A DNA stretch of 64,000 nucleotides from CAVSUZ01 sp963834715 (GTDB taxonomy: Bacteria; Pseudomonadota; Alphaproteobacteria; Acetobacterales; Acetobacteraceae). The notes beneath the pieces were generated by a model. That model made no database searches and was not told where the DNA came from. It saw only the letters and a list, made by a program, of their open reading frames with translations. Location of the stretch: contig CAWIDE010000005.1 of assembly GCA_963834715.1 (NCBI GenBank), positions 62,001 through 126,000 of the forward strand, read 5' to 3'. Position numbers and translations under genes: made by a program. Shown here in pieces: positions 36,554-44,982 of the stretch; position 1 is the first letter of the stretch, and the number at the start of each line of letters is the position of its first letter.

Positions 36554-37314
36554 CGAAACTGGAGGGCATATTCGCGGAGCTGCCCGGCCTCGCGATCGCG
36601 GTCAGCGGCGGCGTAGACAGCATGACCCTTGCCCATACCGCGCACCGCGCCGGCGTGCCGGAACTCATCATCGTGCATGCGCTCTCCCCCGCCGTGCCGG
36701 CGGAAGCTACAGCACGCGTGCGGGACCACGCTGCGCGGTTCGGCTGGCGCCTGATCGAGGTGGACGCCGGTGAGTTCGCCGATCCGGCATACCGTGCGAA
36801 CCCTGTCAACCGCTGCTATTTCTGCAAGTCCAACCTCTACGCCCGTATTGCCCATGTGACCGAGGGGCCAATCGCTTCCGGCGCCAATCTGGACGACCTC
36901 GGGGATTACCGGCCTGGCCTGATCGCCGCGACGGAGCACCGCGTCCGCCACCCGTTCATTGAGGCCGGCATGGACAAGGCCGCCGTCCGCGCCCTCGCGC
37001 GAACCTTCAACCTTACAGACATCTCCGAGCTTCCCGCTCAACCCTGTCTTTCCAGCCGCATCGAGACCGGCATTGCGATCAGCGCCCAAGACCTCGCCTT
37101 CGTTGCGCGTATGGAGCAGGTGCTGGCTGCCCACGTAGCGCCGGGGGCGGATCTCCGTTGTCGTGTCACCCATCGCGGCATCGTCGTCGAGGCTCCGGCA
37201 CCCGACGAGGAGATGCGGCAAATCGCCGACGAGCTCTGCCGCTCTGCACAGCGCCCCTTCCTCGGCTTCCGCCCCTATCGTCGTGGCGCCGCCTTCCTGC
37301 ACGGACTGCCGTGA
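36550..37314 (+). CDS. larE: ATP-dependent sulfur transferase LarE
   Basis: About 254 residues. PP-loop SGGVDS at residues 19-24, then NRCYFCKSNLYARI and AQPCLSSRIETG. LarE adds sulfur to the P2CMN precursor to build the pincer; it uses a sacrificial Cys or an iron-sulfur cluster depending on clade. Visible Cys are in CYFC and PCLSS; an alignment is needed to tell which chemistry applies. The start overlaps the larC stop. Confidence 0.9.
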   Translation: MTKLEGIFAELPGLAIAVSGGVDSMTLAHTAHRAGVPELIIVHALSPAVPAEATARVRDHAARFGWRLIEVDAGEFADPAYRANPVNRCYFCKSNLYARIAHVTEGPIASGANLDDLGDYRPGLIAATEHRVRHPFIEAGMDKAAVRALARTFNLTDISELPAQPCLSSRIETGIAISAQDLAFVARMEQVLAAHVAPGADLRCRVTHRGIVVEAPAPDEEMRQIADELCRSAQRPFLGFRPYRRGAAFLHGLP

Positions 37315-37967
37315 CCGACTTCATCTTGGACTGGGGACGGCAGGCGCGCACCGGCGTCGTCGAGGCTGTGCTCTGCGAGCCCAAAACCCCAGCCCAGATC
37401 GTAGCGATCCTCGATGAGGCCGCGGGGAACGGCGTCCGCCTGCTGCTCACACGCCTCACCCCGGAGCAGCACGCTGCGTTGCCCTCGACCTTCCGGGAAC
37501 TGCTCGATTTCGACCTGCTCTCCCGCACGGCGATCCTGGGCGGGCTACCTCCCGGCACGCCAGTCGAGGGCGCACTGATCGTCGCCGCTGGAACGGCGGA
37601 CCTTGGCCCCGCCCAAGAGGCAGCGCGCACTCTGGCCTTCCATGGATACGCGGCGCCGCTGATAGCGGATGTAGGTGTCGCCGGGCTCTGGCGCCTGAAC
37701 GAGCAACTCGGTCGGCTGCGCGAGGCACGCGTCATCATCGCGGCTGCGGGCATGGAAGGCGCCCTGTTTAGCGTCGTCGCGGGCTTGGTTGCCGCGCCAG
37801 TCATCGCGCTGCCTACGTCTGTCGGCTACGGCGTGGCTGCCGGCGGCACCCTGGCGCTGCACGCCGCCCTCTCAAGCTGCGCGCCAGGCGTCACGGCCGT
37901 GAATATCGACAATGGCTTCGGCGCCGCCACGGCTGCGATCAAGATTCTAGAGACCGCCCGCCGCTAA
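37311..37967 (+). CDS. larB: pincer precursor carboxylase LarB
   Basis: About 218 residues, start GTG 37311 overlapping the larE stop (GTGA). Resembles PurE/AIR carboxylase: GTADLGPAQEAARTLAFHG, DVGVAGLWRL, IAAAGMEGALFSVVAGLV, PTSVGYG and NIDNGFGAATAAI. LarB carboxylates and hydrolyses NaAD to begin the cofactor pathway. The operon order larA-larC-larE-larB means enzyme and full cofactor synthesis are together; no nickel transporter is next to it. Confidence 0.9.
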   Translation: MTDFILDWGRQARTGVVEAVLCEPKTPAQIVAILDEAAGNGVRLLLTRLTPEQHAALPSTFRELLDFDLLSRTAILGGLPPGTPVEGALIVAAGTADLGPAQEAARTLAFHGYAAPLIADVGVAGLWRLNEQLGRLREARVIIAAAGMEGALFSVVAGLVAAPVIALPTSVGYGVAAGGTLALHAALSSCAPGVTAVNIDNGFGAATAAIKILETARR

Positions 37968-38094
37968 AAGCGAATTCATTGGGACGGACACCCGCAGGGG
38001 CACGAAACTGCCTTCCCGTCATGCCGACGAAGGTCGGCATCCACGCCTTTCCGGCACCCCGGTCCCAGACCGCTAAGTTTATGAACGGCCACCC

Positions 38095-38556
38095 CTAAGC
38101 CACTGGTTCCAGTACCACGACAGGGATCTCGCGCTCCGTCCTTTTCTGGTAATCTGCGTATGGCGGCCAGAACTCGAGCGCTTTTTTCCATAGCCGCTTG
38201 CGTTCTTCGCCGGTCGCAGTTCTTGCGCGTGCCTTCCTCCTCTCTGTACCGACTTGAAGCTCGACGTCTGGATTGGCGAGGATGTTACGATACCAACCGG
38301 GATGTTCAGGCGCACCCTCCTTCGAGGCGACGACAAAATAACTGTTTCCGTCCTTGCCATAGAACAGTGGGAATATGAATTTCTCGCCCGACTTCCGGCC
38401 GGTTGTCGTCAACAGCAGCGATGGCACTGTCAATTTTGAATAGCCTGGCGGAGCAACGGTATACATGTGCCCGTCGGTGCCGCCGCTGGAGAGATAGCGA
38501 TTGGCATGCTCTTGTATCCATCCGGGCAGGTTGGGAGCGAGCTTGGCCTCAGACAT
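38095..38556 (-). CDS. deazaflavin-dependent nitroreductase family (DDN-type) protein
   Basis: About 153 residues of the split beta-barrel family: TTTGRKSGEKFIFPLFYG, GAPEHPGWYRNILANPDVEL and ATGEERKRLWKKALEFWPPY. Mycobacterial relatives use F420; alphaproteobacterial ones may bind other flavins. Start at ATG 38556 after GGAGGTTCG. Confidence 0.85.
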   Translation of the reverse strand: MSEAKLAPNLPGWIQEHANRYLSSGGTDGHMYTVAPPGYSKLTVPSLLLTTTGRKSGEKFIFPLFYGKDGNSYFVVASKEGAPEHPGWYRNILANPDVELQVGTERRKARARTATGEERKRLWKKALEFWPPYADYQKRTEREIPVVVLEPVA

Positions 38557-38633
38557 TATCGAACCTCCTGTTGATTGGCATCACGTCAGCATAACGAGAG
38601 CAAATACATGGTGATCGGAAACGTCGCATCACA

Positions 38634-38714
38634 CCACCTCTCCTGCTCTGGGAGGAGGCAGGCCCTCGGGCTGCGACCGGGGTTGGCGCGCGCAGCGCGC
38701 CGGGTGAGGGTGGC
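38634..38714. repeat. REP-like intergenic hairpin repeat, copy 4
   Basis: CACCTCTCCTGCTCTGGGAG-type stem, then GGCGCGCGCAGCGCGCC stem and GGGTGAGGGTGGCGCG. Same layout as copies near 361 and 5745. Confidence 0.55.
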
Positions 38715-38945
38715 GCGGCTCCAGTCATACTGAAACGGCCCTGGGCATGCAGCATAGCATATTCGGTGAATTGGACGCGACGCGAGCAGCCAACACATGG
38801 TAGCGGCCACCACAACGTGCAAGGACGTGGCGAGGAGAGGTCTGGGCCTTTGGCCAGCGCGGTAGCGACGACGCGCGAGCTTATCAGCCGGCCGGCACGG
38901 ACGACACCTGCGCGCACAGACGTCGCCCGTTTGCGGCGAAGCTCT

Positions 38946-39071
38946 TCAGTTATTGCTCTGGTGATAATACCCGTAACCATTCTGGGAAGTGCCCCAACCA
39001 TCAGCAGCAACTGCGGCCTGGGCCAGGACCAGAGCAAACACCAGACTAACTGCGGTCACAAAGTAACGCAT
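38946..39071 (-). CDS. small secreted peptide (41 aa)
   Basis: A short gene with an AGAGGAATTCTAT ribosome site before ATG 39071. The product has a signal peptide (MRYFVTAVSLVFALVLAQAA) and a mature tail of about 18 residues rich in Gly, Asn, Tyr and Ser (DGWGTSQNGYGYYHQSNN). No family recognised; secretion is inferred from the signal only. Confidence 0.55.
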   Translation of the reverse strand: MRYFVTAVSLVFALVLAQAAVAADGWGTSQNGYGYYHQSNN

Positions 39072-39147
39072 ATAGAATTCCTCTTGATTTACAGACAACA
39101 GATACCTATGCGATGCATCGCGCACGTGGCGCGACCTCGCGGAACGA

Positions 39148-39888
39148 CTACGAACCGCCGGAAACGACCAGGGTTTCGCCGGTCACCCAATGTGAGTCGT
39201 CCGAGGCCAGAAACACCGCGACGGGTGCGATATCGCTTACCTTTCCTATGCGGCCAAGCGCCGTCCGTTGCACCACCTGCGCTTCGAAGTCGCTGCCTCT
39301 GAAGTCCGCGTTGCCTTCCGTCTCGACCATGCCGGGATTGATTGAGTTCACGCGGATTTTTCGCGGACCAAGCTCCTTGGCCAGCACCCGCGTGATAACA
39401 TCCACGGCTTCCTTTGTGGCGGTATAGATGGCAGTGCCGGGCGACGTAGCCCGGCTGGCTGCCGAGCCGATGTTGATCACGCTGCCGCCTTCCGGCCCAA
39501 ACTGAGCGACCGCCGCCTTGGTCGCGAGCAGCAGGCCGAGTACGTTGGTGTCGAACTGCCTGCGGAACTCGTCTTCCGTGACCTCCTCGATCCCGCCAAA
39601 CTGATACACTCCTGCGTTGTTCACCAGGATATCGACCGTTCCGAAGGCGCTTTTGGCTTGGGCGAAGATCCGGTTGACATCCGCGGACCTCGCGACGCTT
39701 CCCTGGACCGCAACCGCCCTGCCGTCCGCGCCCACGATGTCCGCGACTACCTTGTCTGCGCCTTCGCGATCGCTCGCATAATTCACGACGACCGCCGCAC
39801 CCTCCGCCGCCAGCCGTCTGGCGATCCCGGCGCCTATCCCCTTGGAGGCACCCGTGACGACGGCCACCTTGCCTGCTAATTTGCTCAT
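39148..39888 (-). CDS. short-chain dehydrogenase/reductase (SDR)
   Basis: About 246 residues. TGASKGIGAGIA (NAD(P) site), NNAGVY, catalytic Ser in INIGSAAS, Tyr-x-x-x-Lys in IYTATKEA (Y-x-x-x-K), and C-terminal WVTGETLVVSGG. The class resembles FabG or glucose dehydrogenases. The arsR-type gene just upstream (minus strand) may regulate it. Confidence 0.9.
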   Translation of the reverse strand: MSKLAGKVAVVTGASKGIGAGIARRLAAEGAAVVVNYASDREGADKVVADIVGADGRAVAVQGSVARSADVNRIFAQAKSAFGTVDILVNNAGVYQFGGIEEVTEDEFRRQFDTNVLGLLLATKAAVAQFGPEGGSVINIGSAASRATSPGTAIYTATKEAVDVITRVLAKELGPRKIRVNSINPGMVETEGNADFRGSDFEAQVVQRTALGRIGKVSDIAPVAVFLASDDSHWVTGETLVVSGGS

Positions 39889-39954
39889 TGCTCTGCTCCG
39901 ACCCTTGGAAGCGACAGTTAGAGGGACGTCTAAGTGTGCCGGGCCGGCAGGATG

Positions 39955-40305
39955 TCAAGCGGGGGTCCGCAGGGCGTCGGAGAGTTGTCGCAAGTAAGCG
40001 TCGAAGGTGTCCCGTCGGAATGACAACCGCGCGAACTTGCCGTCGCGGACGACCTCGATGAGGCCAGCCTTCTCAAGACTCTTGATATGATGCGAGATCG
40101 TGGCGGCGCTCACCGTCTCGGCCGCTTTCAGGGCGCAGCAGGGCAAAGCGTCGGATGCCGATGCGATCTCGCTAATCATGCTATATCGCCGCGGATCCGC
40201 CAGCGCCTTGGCGATCGCCGCAAATTGCCTTTCGGGCAGGCGGGATAGTCTGCCCCTGCGCTCCTTGCTGTGCGGACGCTTGGTTGGAGCCGAGGCTTTC
40301 GTCAT
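39955..40305 (-). CDS. ArsR-family winged-helix regulator
   Basis: About 116 residues: IAKALADPRRYSMISEIAS, the recognition helix ETVSAATISHHIKSLEKAGL, and the wing VVRDGKFARLSFRR. A vicinal Cys pair (PCCALKA) could sense metals or oxidants. It is upstream of and co-oriented with the SDR gene, so probably controls it. Start at ATG 40305. Confidence 0.88.
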   Translation of the reverse strand: MTKASAPTKRPHSKERRGRLSRLPERQFAAIAKALADPRRYSMISEIASASDALPCCALKAAETVSAATISHHIKSLEKAGLIEVVRDGKFARLSFRRDTFDAYLRQLSDALRTPA

Positions 40306-40490
40306 GCACAAAATCTAAGCGTATCGGTACTGCGATGGTAGAGTTCAGGAGAGCGGATCCGCCGACCGGAGCATCCGGGCTGAGCGGGTGCGGCAGGTCC
40401 GGCAAAAGTCGCGTTCGTGGACCACGGGCCGCGTCTCATCATGCCGGCCAGCCTTTCGGCTGACCATGGTCTGAAAGGCTTCATCTGAGC

Positions 40491-41983
40491 TCAAGGATGC
40501 TGAGGTGGCCCCGGTCTTTGTGGAAGCAGGACCGAAATTCCTCGCCAACCGAGCTTAATGCTGCCGCGCAGCACACGAGCGAGACGCGGGAAATGCCGGC
40601 AGGCAGCTCGTAGCGGAAGTGTGGCTCGCCACATCGTGCTCGTCTCGATGGCTGCAAGGCGCCGTTCGAACTCGGCGGCCCGATATTGGCTCAGGCAAAT
40701 CTCCGTTTGCGCCGCAGCCAAGCGCTGTGCCTGCGCCTCCGTGCTGCGCTTCATGTCAGTAGCGGCATGCTCCAAAGTCACGCGATCAGCCTCGGCCTGT
40801 GCGATGCAAATGCTGAGCTGCTTAGCATGAGCGAGCAAGGTATCGCGCTCGTGCGCCAATGCCGCGCGATCAGCCTCGAGTTCTGCGGTGCGGATGCCGA
40901 GGTGGTGGACCTGATCGCGTAAAATGCCGAGCCCGCATCTTCTCCCAAGCATTCTTCGCTCCATCTCCGCTCGGCGCCGGGCCAGTGCCGCCGGCGCATT
41001 CAAAACCCTCGTGCTCCAGTTCCTTGCGGCTCGTCTCCACTTCTTCAAGCCGGTTACGCAGCAGGTTCAGGCTGCGCTTCAGCGCGATATTGTCCAACGC
41101 ACCGAAGCTTGGTCCCCGGACCTCATTGCGGAAGAGTGGGAACTCAGGCTCGCGGCTCAGTTCATCCCCGACCCGGACATTTGCCGCGCTAAACGTTGCC
41201 GCATGCGCTTTGCGCGCCTTCACTAGAGACACGGACTGGCAACACCGGAGACAGTTTCCCGAGCAGGTAGTCGGGATCGGTCGCAAAACGCGGAAACGCA
41301 ATGAGTATAGTCGGTACATCGGCCTGGACCAAACGCTCCAGTAGGCGATGGAAACCGACCGCGAGTAAGCGTGCCTGGTCGAGCGGGTGAAGCGAGAATA
41401 TGGCCCCGCCAGGCGTAGATCCCCAATGCTCCCAGGTGTTGGCAAACCGCGCCACGAAATCATTTTCCTGATGCACCGCCTGCAGCTGCACGATTGTGCG
41501 GCTTGCCGTGGCTTCAACGAGATCGCGCATGGGGATAACGACCGCATCAAGCCCGATGTGGGGGTCCGCGAGAATTTCATCAACAAACTGATACGACCAG
41601 GGAGACTTAACCACATAAGGCAGGTCCCGACTTATTGTCGAAACAGGTAGGTCCTCGAGGCCGGCCTGAGCAGCATCGTCCCATTGCGGGTCGCCCTGAC
41701 GTTTGGAGAGGTGCGTCTCCAATCCTAGAGCAGTGAGGTATCTCACCAGGACGCTCGTGCCTGAGCGTCCGGTTCCGGCAATCAAAAGATGGCGCCGCCG
41801 TTCGGCGTGTTCAGGAACATGATCTGAGTGATCTATTCCCTGAGCCAATCTCTCTGAAAATAGATGGTCATGCTCCATTCTATCCATTCTATGCGCCTGA
41901 GGGTCGCCGCTACCGTGCTGGGTTGAGGATGTCGCGGTGATGTTGCTGCAGTGTGTCCGAACGGATTCGGTCAACGCTTCCAA
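40491..41983 (-). pseudogene. sulfotransferase-like gene with coiled-coil tail, frameshifted
   Basis: N-terminal part (41983 to ~41200) has a P-loop-like AGTGRSGTSVLVRYLTALGL and PMRDLVEATASR, as in sulfotransferase or Wzz-neighbour proteins. The frame breaks at about 41200 and again near 40950. The tail is a long coiled coil (AELEADRAALAHERDTLLAH ... AAAQTEIC) ending STMWRATLPLRAACRH, a tail common in Acetobacteraceae polysaccharide enzymes. Not functional as read. Confidence 0.7.
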
Positions 41984-42175
41984 GGTCGGGGTGATGGCCG
42001 CTTACGCAAACGTGCATAGTGGCTCTGGACCGCGCCGATCTCGGTTTCCACCAGTCTGCATGATTATTCGGTTGCATTCGCTACCAATCTCGTTGTGATA
42101 GATACTGCCGCCGTCGTCAAATCGGCGGACGTATCGCGCGCCGGGCGGCGCGGTCAAAACAGCTGCCGCAGCCGC

Positions 42176-43431
42176 CTACGCGGGCGGCGTGGACGCGCCG
42201 ATACTCACCTGCCCATCCCGACGGGGAGGCGTATTCCTGAGCTGGGTCTTTCCTTTGCGGTCAATGATTTCCGTCAGACAGGCGTACCAACGCTGGCCGA
42301 TCGCATCCAACGCATACCGCTTGGCTCTCTCTCTTGCACGTTCCGAAATACGATTATACAACTCTGAAATCATCCGCAAGGCGTTTCAAAAGCTCTGCGA
42401 GCCCCTGGTCATCGCGTGGCTCGAACACGAAACCGTCGTGACCTGGCTCCACATTTTCGGGAAGTCCTCCAGAGCGTGCGACAACAGCCGGTACGCCAAA
42501 GCAGCAACCTTCGATGCTGACGCGTCCAAACGGTTCGCGCCAAATAGATGGAACGACGACGACATCTATCCTCGCATAGAATTCGTCTGGTTGGACCCAG
42601 CCGCAAAAGGTAGTGTTGCTGCCCGGGAATTGTGCCTTTAATTCATCTGTATACTCATCGTCTCCCGAACCGGCTATAATAAACCGTATATCCGGACGAT
42701 CACTTAGTCGCGTTGCGGCAGCGGCAAGAATTTCGATCCCCTTGTTGCGGGTATGAGCTCCAATGAAACCGACTTTAAGGCCATTAAGCTTGATATGAGG
42801 CGACGAGACTCGATCGTCCAGGGGGCCGGGAATAACACAAGTTTCCGCGTTAGGGAAATAACCTGCATCTTGATGCATACGTCTGACGAAGTCTGGTTTC
42901 AGTGACAAGAACATCGACGTACTTTGAAAAATGTTTCTTTCCTACCGAAGACAGCTTGCAGCTCAGGCAACGAGAGCAATTGGATCCGGCACGGAACAAG
43001 GAACTACGCCAGCACAATAGGAAATAGCCCTGGGCTAGATGCACACAGGGAATCCCAAGTGACTTCGCTGCCGCCCAGCTTGCTACGTTAATGTTTTGAG
43101 TGTCGGTCGTTACCAATACGTCAGGTCGGTAGGACCGCAGCTCCTTTTTCATCCGCCTGTAAGCAATGGGATTGAAGTTTTCCAGCAGATGCCAAATAAG
43201 CTTCTTTAATACTGGCTTATCTTTCTGTAGCCAGTCACGATAGACATTCAATGGCGCCGTAGTTATAACTTCAATGTCGCCCCGCCGCTCCTGAGCTTCA
43301 GCATCTCCCACAACCAGGACCCGCACCTGGGCCGGTTGTGTAGCCAGCGTCCTGGCGATTAAAGCGCTATCGATCGGCCCGCCGCCGCGACCGTACGGCG
43401 GAAAGGCTGCGCACGCAAGTAATATCTTCAT
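42176..43431 (-). pseudogene. GT4-type glycosyltransferase, two frameshifts
   Basis: Three frames cover one protein: MKILLACAAFPPYGRGGGPI to VGKKHFSKYVDVLVT (43431-42905), then SLKPDFVRRMHQDAGYFPN, VGFIGAHTRNKGIEIL, the E-x7-E-like EPFGRVSIEGCCFGVPAVV (to ~42365), then MISELYNRISERARERAKR. The family is a cell-surface sugar transferase. Broken twice, near 42905 and 42365. Confidence 0.8.
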
Positions 43432-43502
43432 GCAACTTCCATCGCTGCGTTTCCGCGAGGCGCCTCGAACACGAGCATCCTGTTAACAACCGGCGGCGAC
43501 TT

Positions 43503-43640
43503 TCAGGCAAAAACCGGCCCCAAGGTCTGGCTGATATCGTCGGCGATTAAGGAATGGGTCAACGCGGTGGGATGCAGTGTATCGAAAAACAAATACGAAC
43601 CACCGTTGGGATTGAGCGTGCCGCCGGGGTGATCGGTGTC
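43503..43640 (-). pseudogene. SGNH/GDSL hydrolase C-terminal fragment
   Basis: The last ~40 residues, GGSYLFFDTLHPTALTHSLI, carry the D-x-x-H block of SGNH esterases. No upstream part is present. Confidence 0.6.
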
Positions 43641-43724
43641 CCTTGGTCTATCAGATTCTGCAACAATGATGCCACGCCAAACGCAACGCCGGCGTCTCTC
43701 AGGGGTTGCCTCGATGACCGTCAC

Positions 43725-44115
43725 AAGATTGCGGCCTTTCGCGGTATTTTAGACTATCAGCTATGTAGCCCGAGAGGAGGCGCCACAAATACCACCATCA
43801 GAGGGGGCCGCGGAAACTCCAGGGCTGATTACGCGGCACCTTAGATACGAACCTGTATCGAGATCCCCATCGGTACCGTTGTCAAGCCCCTGGAATCGCC
43901 CATCGGTACCGTTGTCAAGTCCCCCAAACTGCCCAACGGTACCGTTGTCAAGTCCCCGAACCGGCCCAACGGTACCGTTGTCAAGTCCCCGAACCGGCCC
44001 AACGGTACCGTTGTCAACCCCCAAAACCGGCCATGGGTACCGATCCGCCTGTGCCCTACCTCCTCCGGCGAAAGGACGGGTTCATGCTACGTTCTACCCC
44101 GGCCTCCCATCGCGT
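43725..44115. other. intergenic region with 33-bp tandem array
   Basis: Apart from the array at 43872-44040 no gene is supported; the open frames over the array arise from its multiple-of-three period. Confidence 0.5.
43872..44040. repeat. tandem 33-bp repeat array with GGTACCGTTGTCAAG core
   Basis: GGTACCGTTGTCAAG (or close) starts at 43872, 43905, 43938, 43971 and 44004, spaced exactly 33 bp, with a degenerate sixth at 44036. The spacers are similar in the middle copies (CCCCGAACCGGCCCAAC) and drift at the edges. Possible role: multi-site binding array, or IS-end array like that at 33849, but with different sequence. Confidence 0.8.
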
Positions 44116-44982
44116 TCAAGCGTGACCCGGCGCGTTCTTCTGGATCGCACCCACCATGGGAATAAAAAACACCCCCATATCTCGCCGAGAGTGGATCTTA
44201 CCCTCCCGGTCCTTGGTGTAGGTATAAAGCACCTGGCCGCGCTTGAACGGCTGCCCGATGGGGATCACCAGCCGGCCGCCGGGCTTCATCTGCTTGAACA
44301 GATCCGGCGGCACATACTCAGCGGCACAGGTTACCATGATAATGTCGAAGCCGCCCTCGACCTCCGGCCACCCGTAATATCCGTCGCCCACCTTGGTATG
44401 CACGTTATGGTACCCAAGCGGGGCAAAGATACGGCCGACCGCCCTCCCCAGGGGCTGGATGATCTCGATCGTGTAAGCCTTTCCCACAATCCGGGAGAGC
44501 AGCGCGCTCTGGAACCCGCTCCCCGTGCCGATCTCCAGCGACGTCTCACCCGGTTTCGGGGCAGACACCTGCGTCATGTACGCCTGCCCGAGATAGTCCG
44601 ACAGAGCGGACCCATACCCGATGCTCCAGGGCTTGGGGTCGCTCTCATAAGCATCGCCGCCGATCGAACGGCGGTCGGAATAGATATACTGGAAGTATTC
44701 GCGCGGGACCGCCTCGAAGGCCGCGATCACCGCCGGGTCAGCCGAACCCAGGCGGGACGCCAGATAGCTCTTGATCAGCTTCATGGCCGCCGGCTTCCGG
44801 TTCTGAATCGCTTCGAACTGGACGTCGGTCAGGCTGACCGGCCGCCCCAATTCGCGCATCGCCCGCTCATACGCCTGACGGCTCCAGGCCGATTCGGCGG
44901 CCCGGGCAGACGCAACGAAAGAAACAGAAGCAGCGGCGGCAATCAGTCCGCGCCGGGTGAGCGTACCGGCTGTGTGAACCAC
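44116..44982 (-). CDS. exported protein-L-isoaspartate methyltransferase-like protein
   Basis: About 288 residues with a Tat-like signal (TLTRRGLIAAAASVSFVASA), then the PCMT SAM site SLEIGTGSGFQSALLSRIVG and GPGRA-like MKPGGRLVIPIGQPF. It would methylate damaged Asp residues or another substrate in the periplasm, an unusual place for SAM-dependent repair, so function there is uncertain. A GTG 44982 start is chosen because the signal then begins near residue 1; the frame is open to 45045 inside the neighbour. Confidence 0.78.
   Translation of the reverse strand: MVHTAGTLTRRGLIAAAASVSFVASARAAESAWSRQAYERAMRELGRPVSLTDVQFEAIQNRKPAAMKLIKSYLASRLGSADPAVIAAFEAVPREYFQYIYSDRRSIGGDAYESDPKPWSIGYGSALSDYLGQAYMTQVSAPKPGETSLEIGTGSGFQSALLSRIVGKAYTIEIIQPLGRAVGRIFAPLGYHNVHTKVGDGYYGWPEVEGGFDIIMVTCAAEYVPPDLFKQMKPGGRLVIPIGQPFKRGQVLYTYTKDREGKIHSRRDMGVFFIPMVGAIQKNAPGHA

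Noticed and set aside
35890..37302. Long minus-strand open frame (470 aa)
   Set aside because: Antisense to larC and larE, which match their families throughout.
43872..44040. Possible CRISPR or repeat protein (minus frame 87 aa with an 11-residue repeat)
   Set aside because: Spacers are nearly identical to each other, and the frame lacks a ribosome site; open frames on both strands follow from a 33-bp period.
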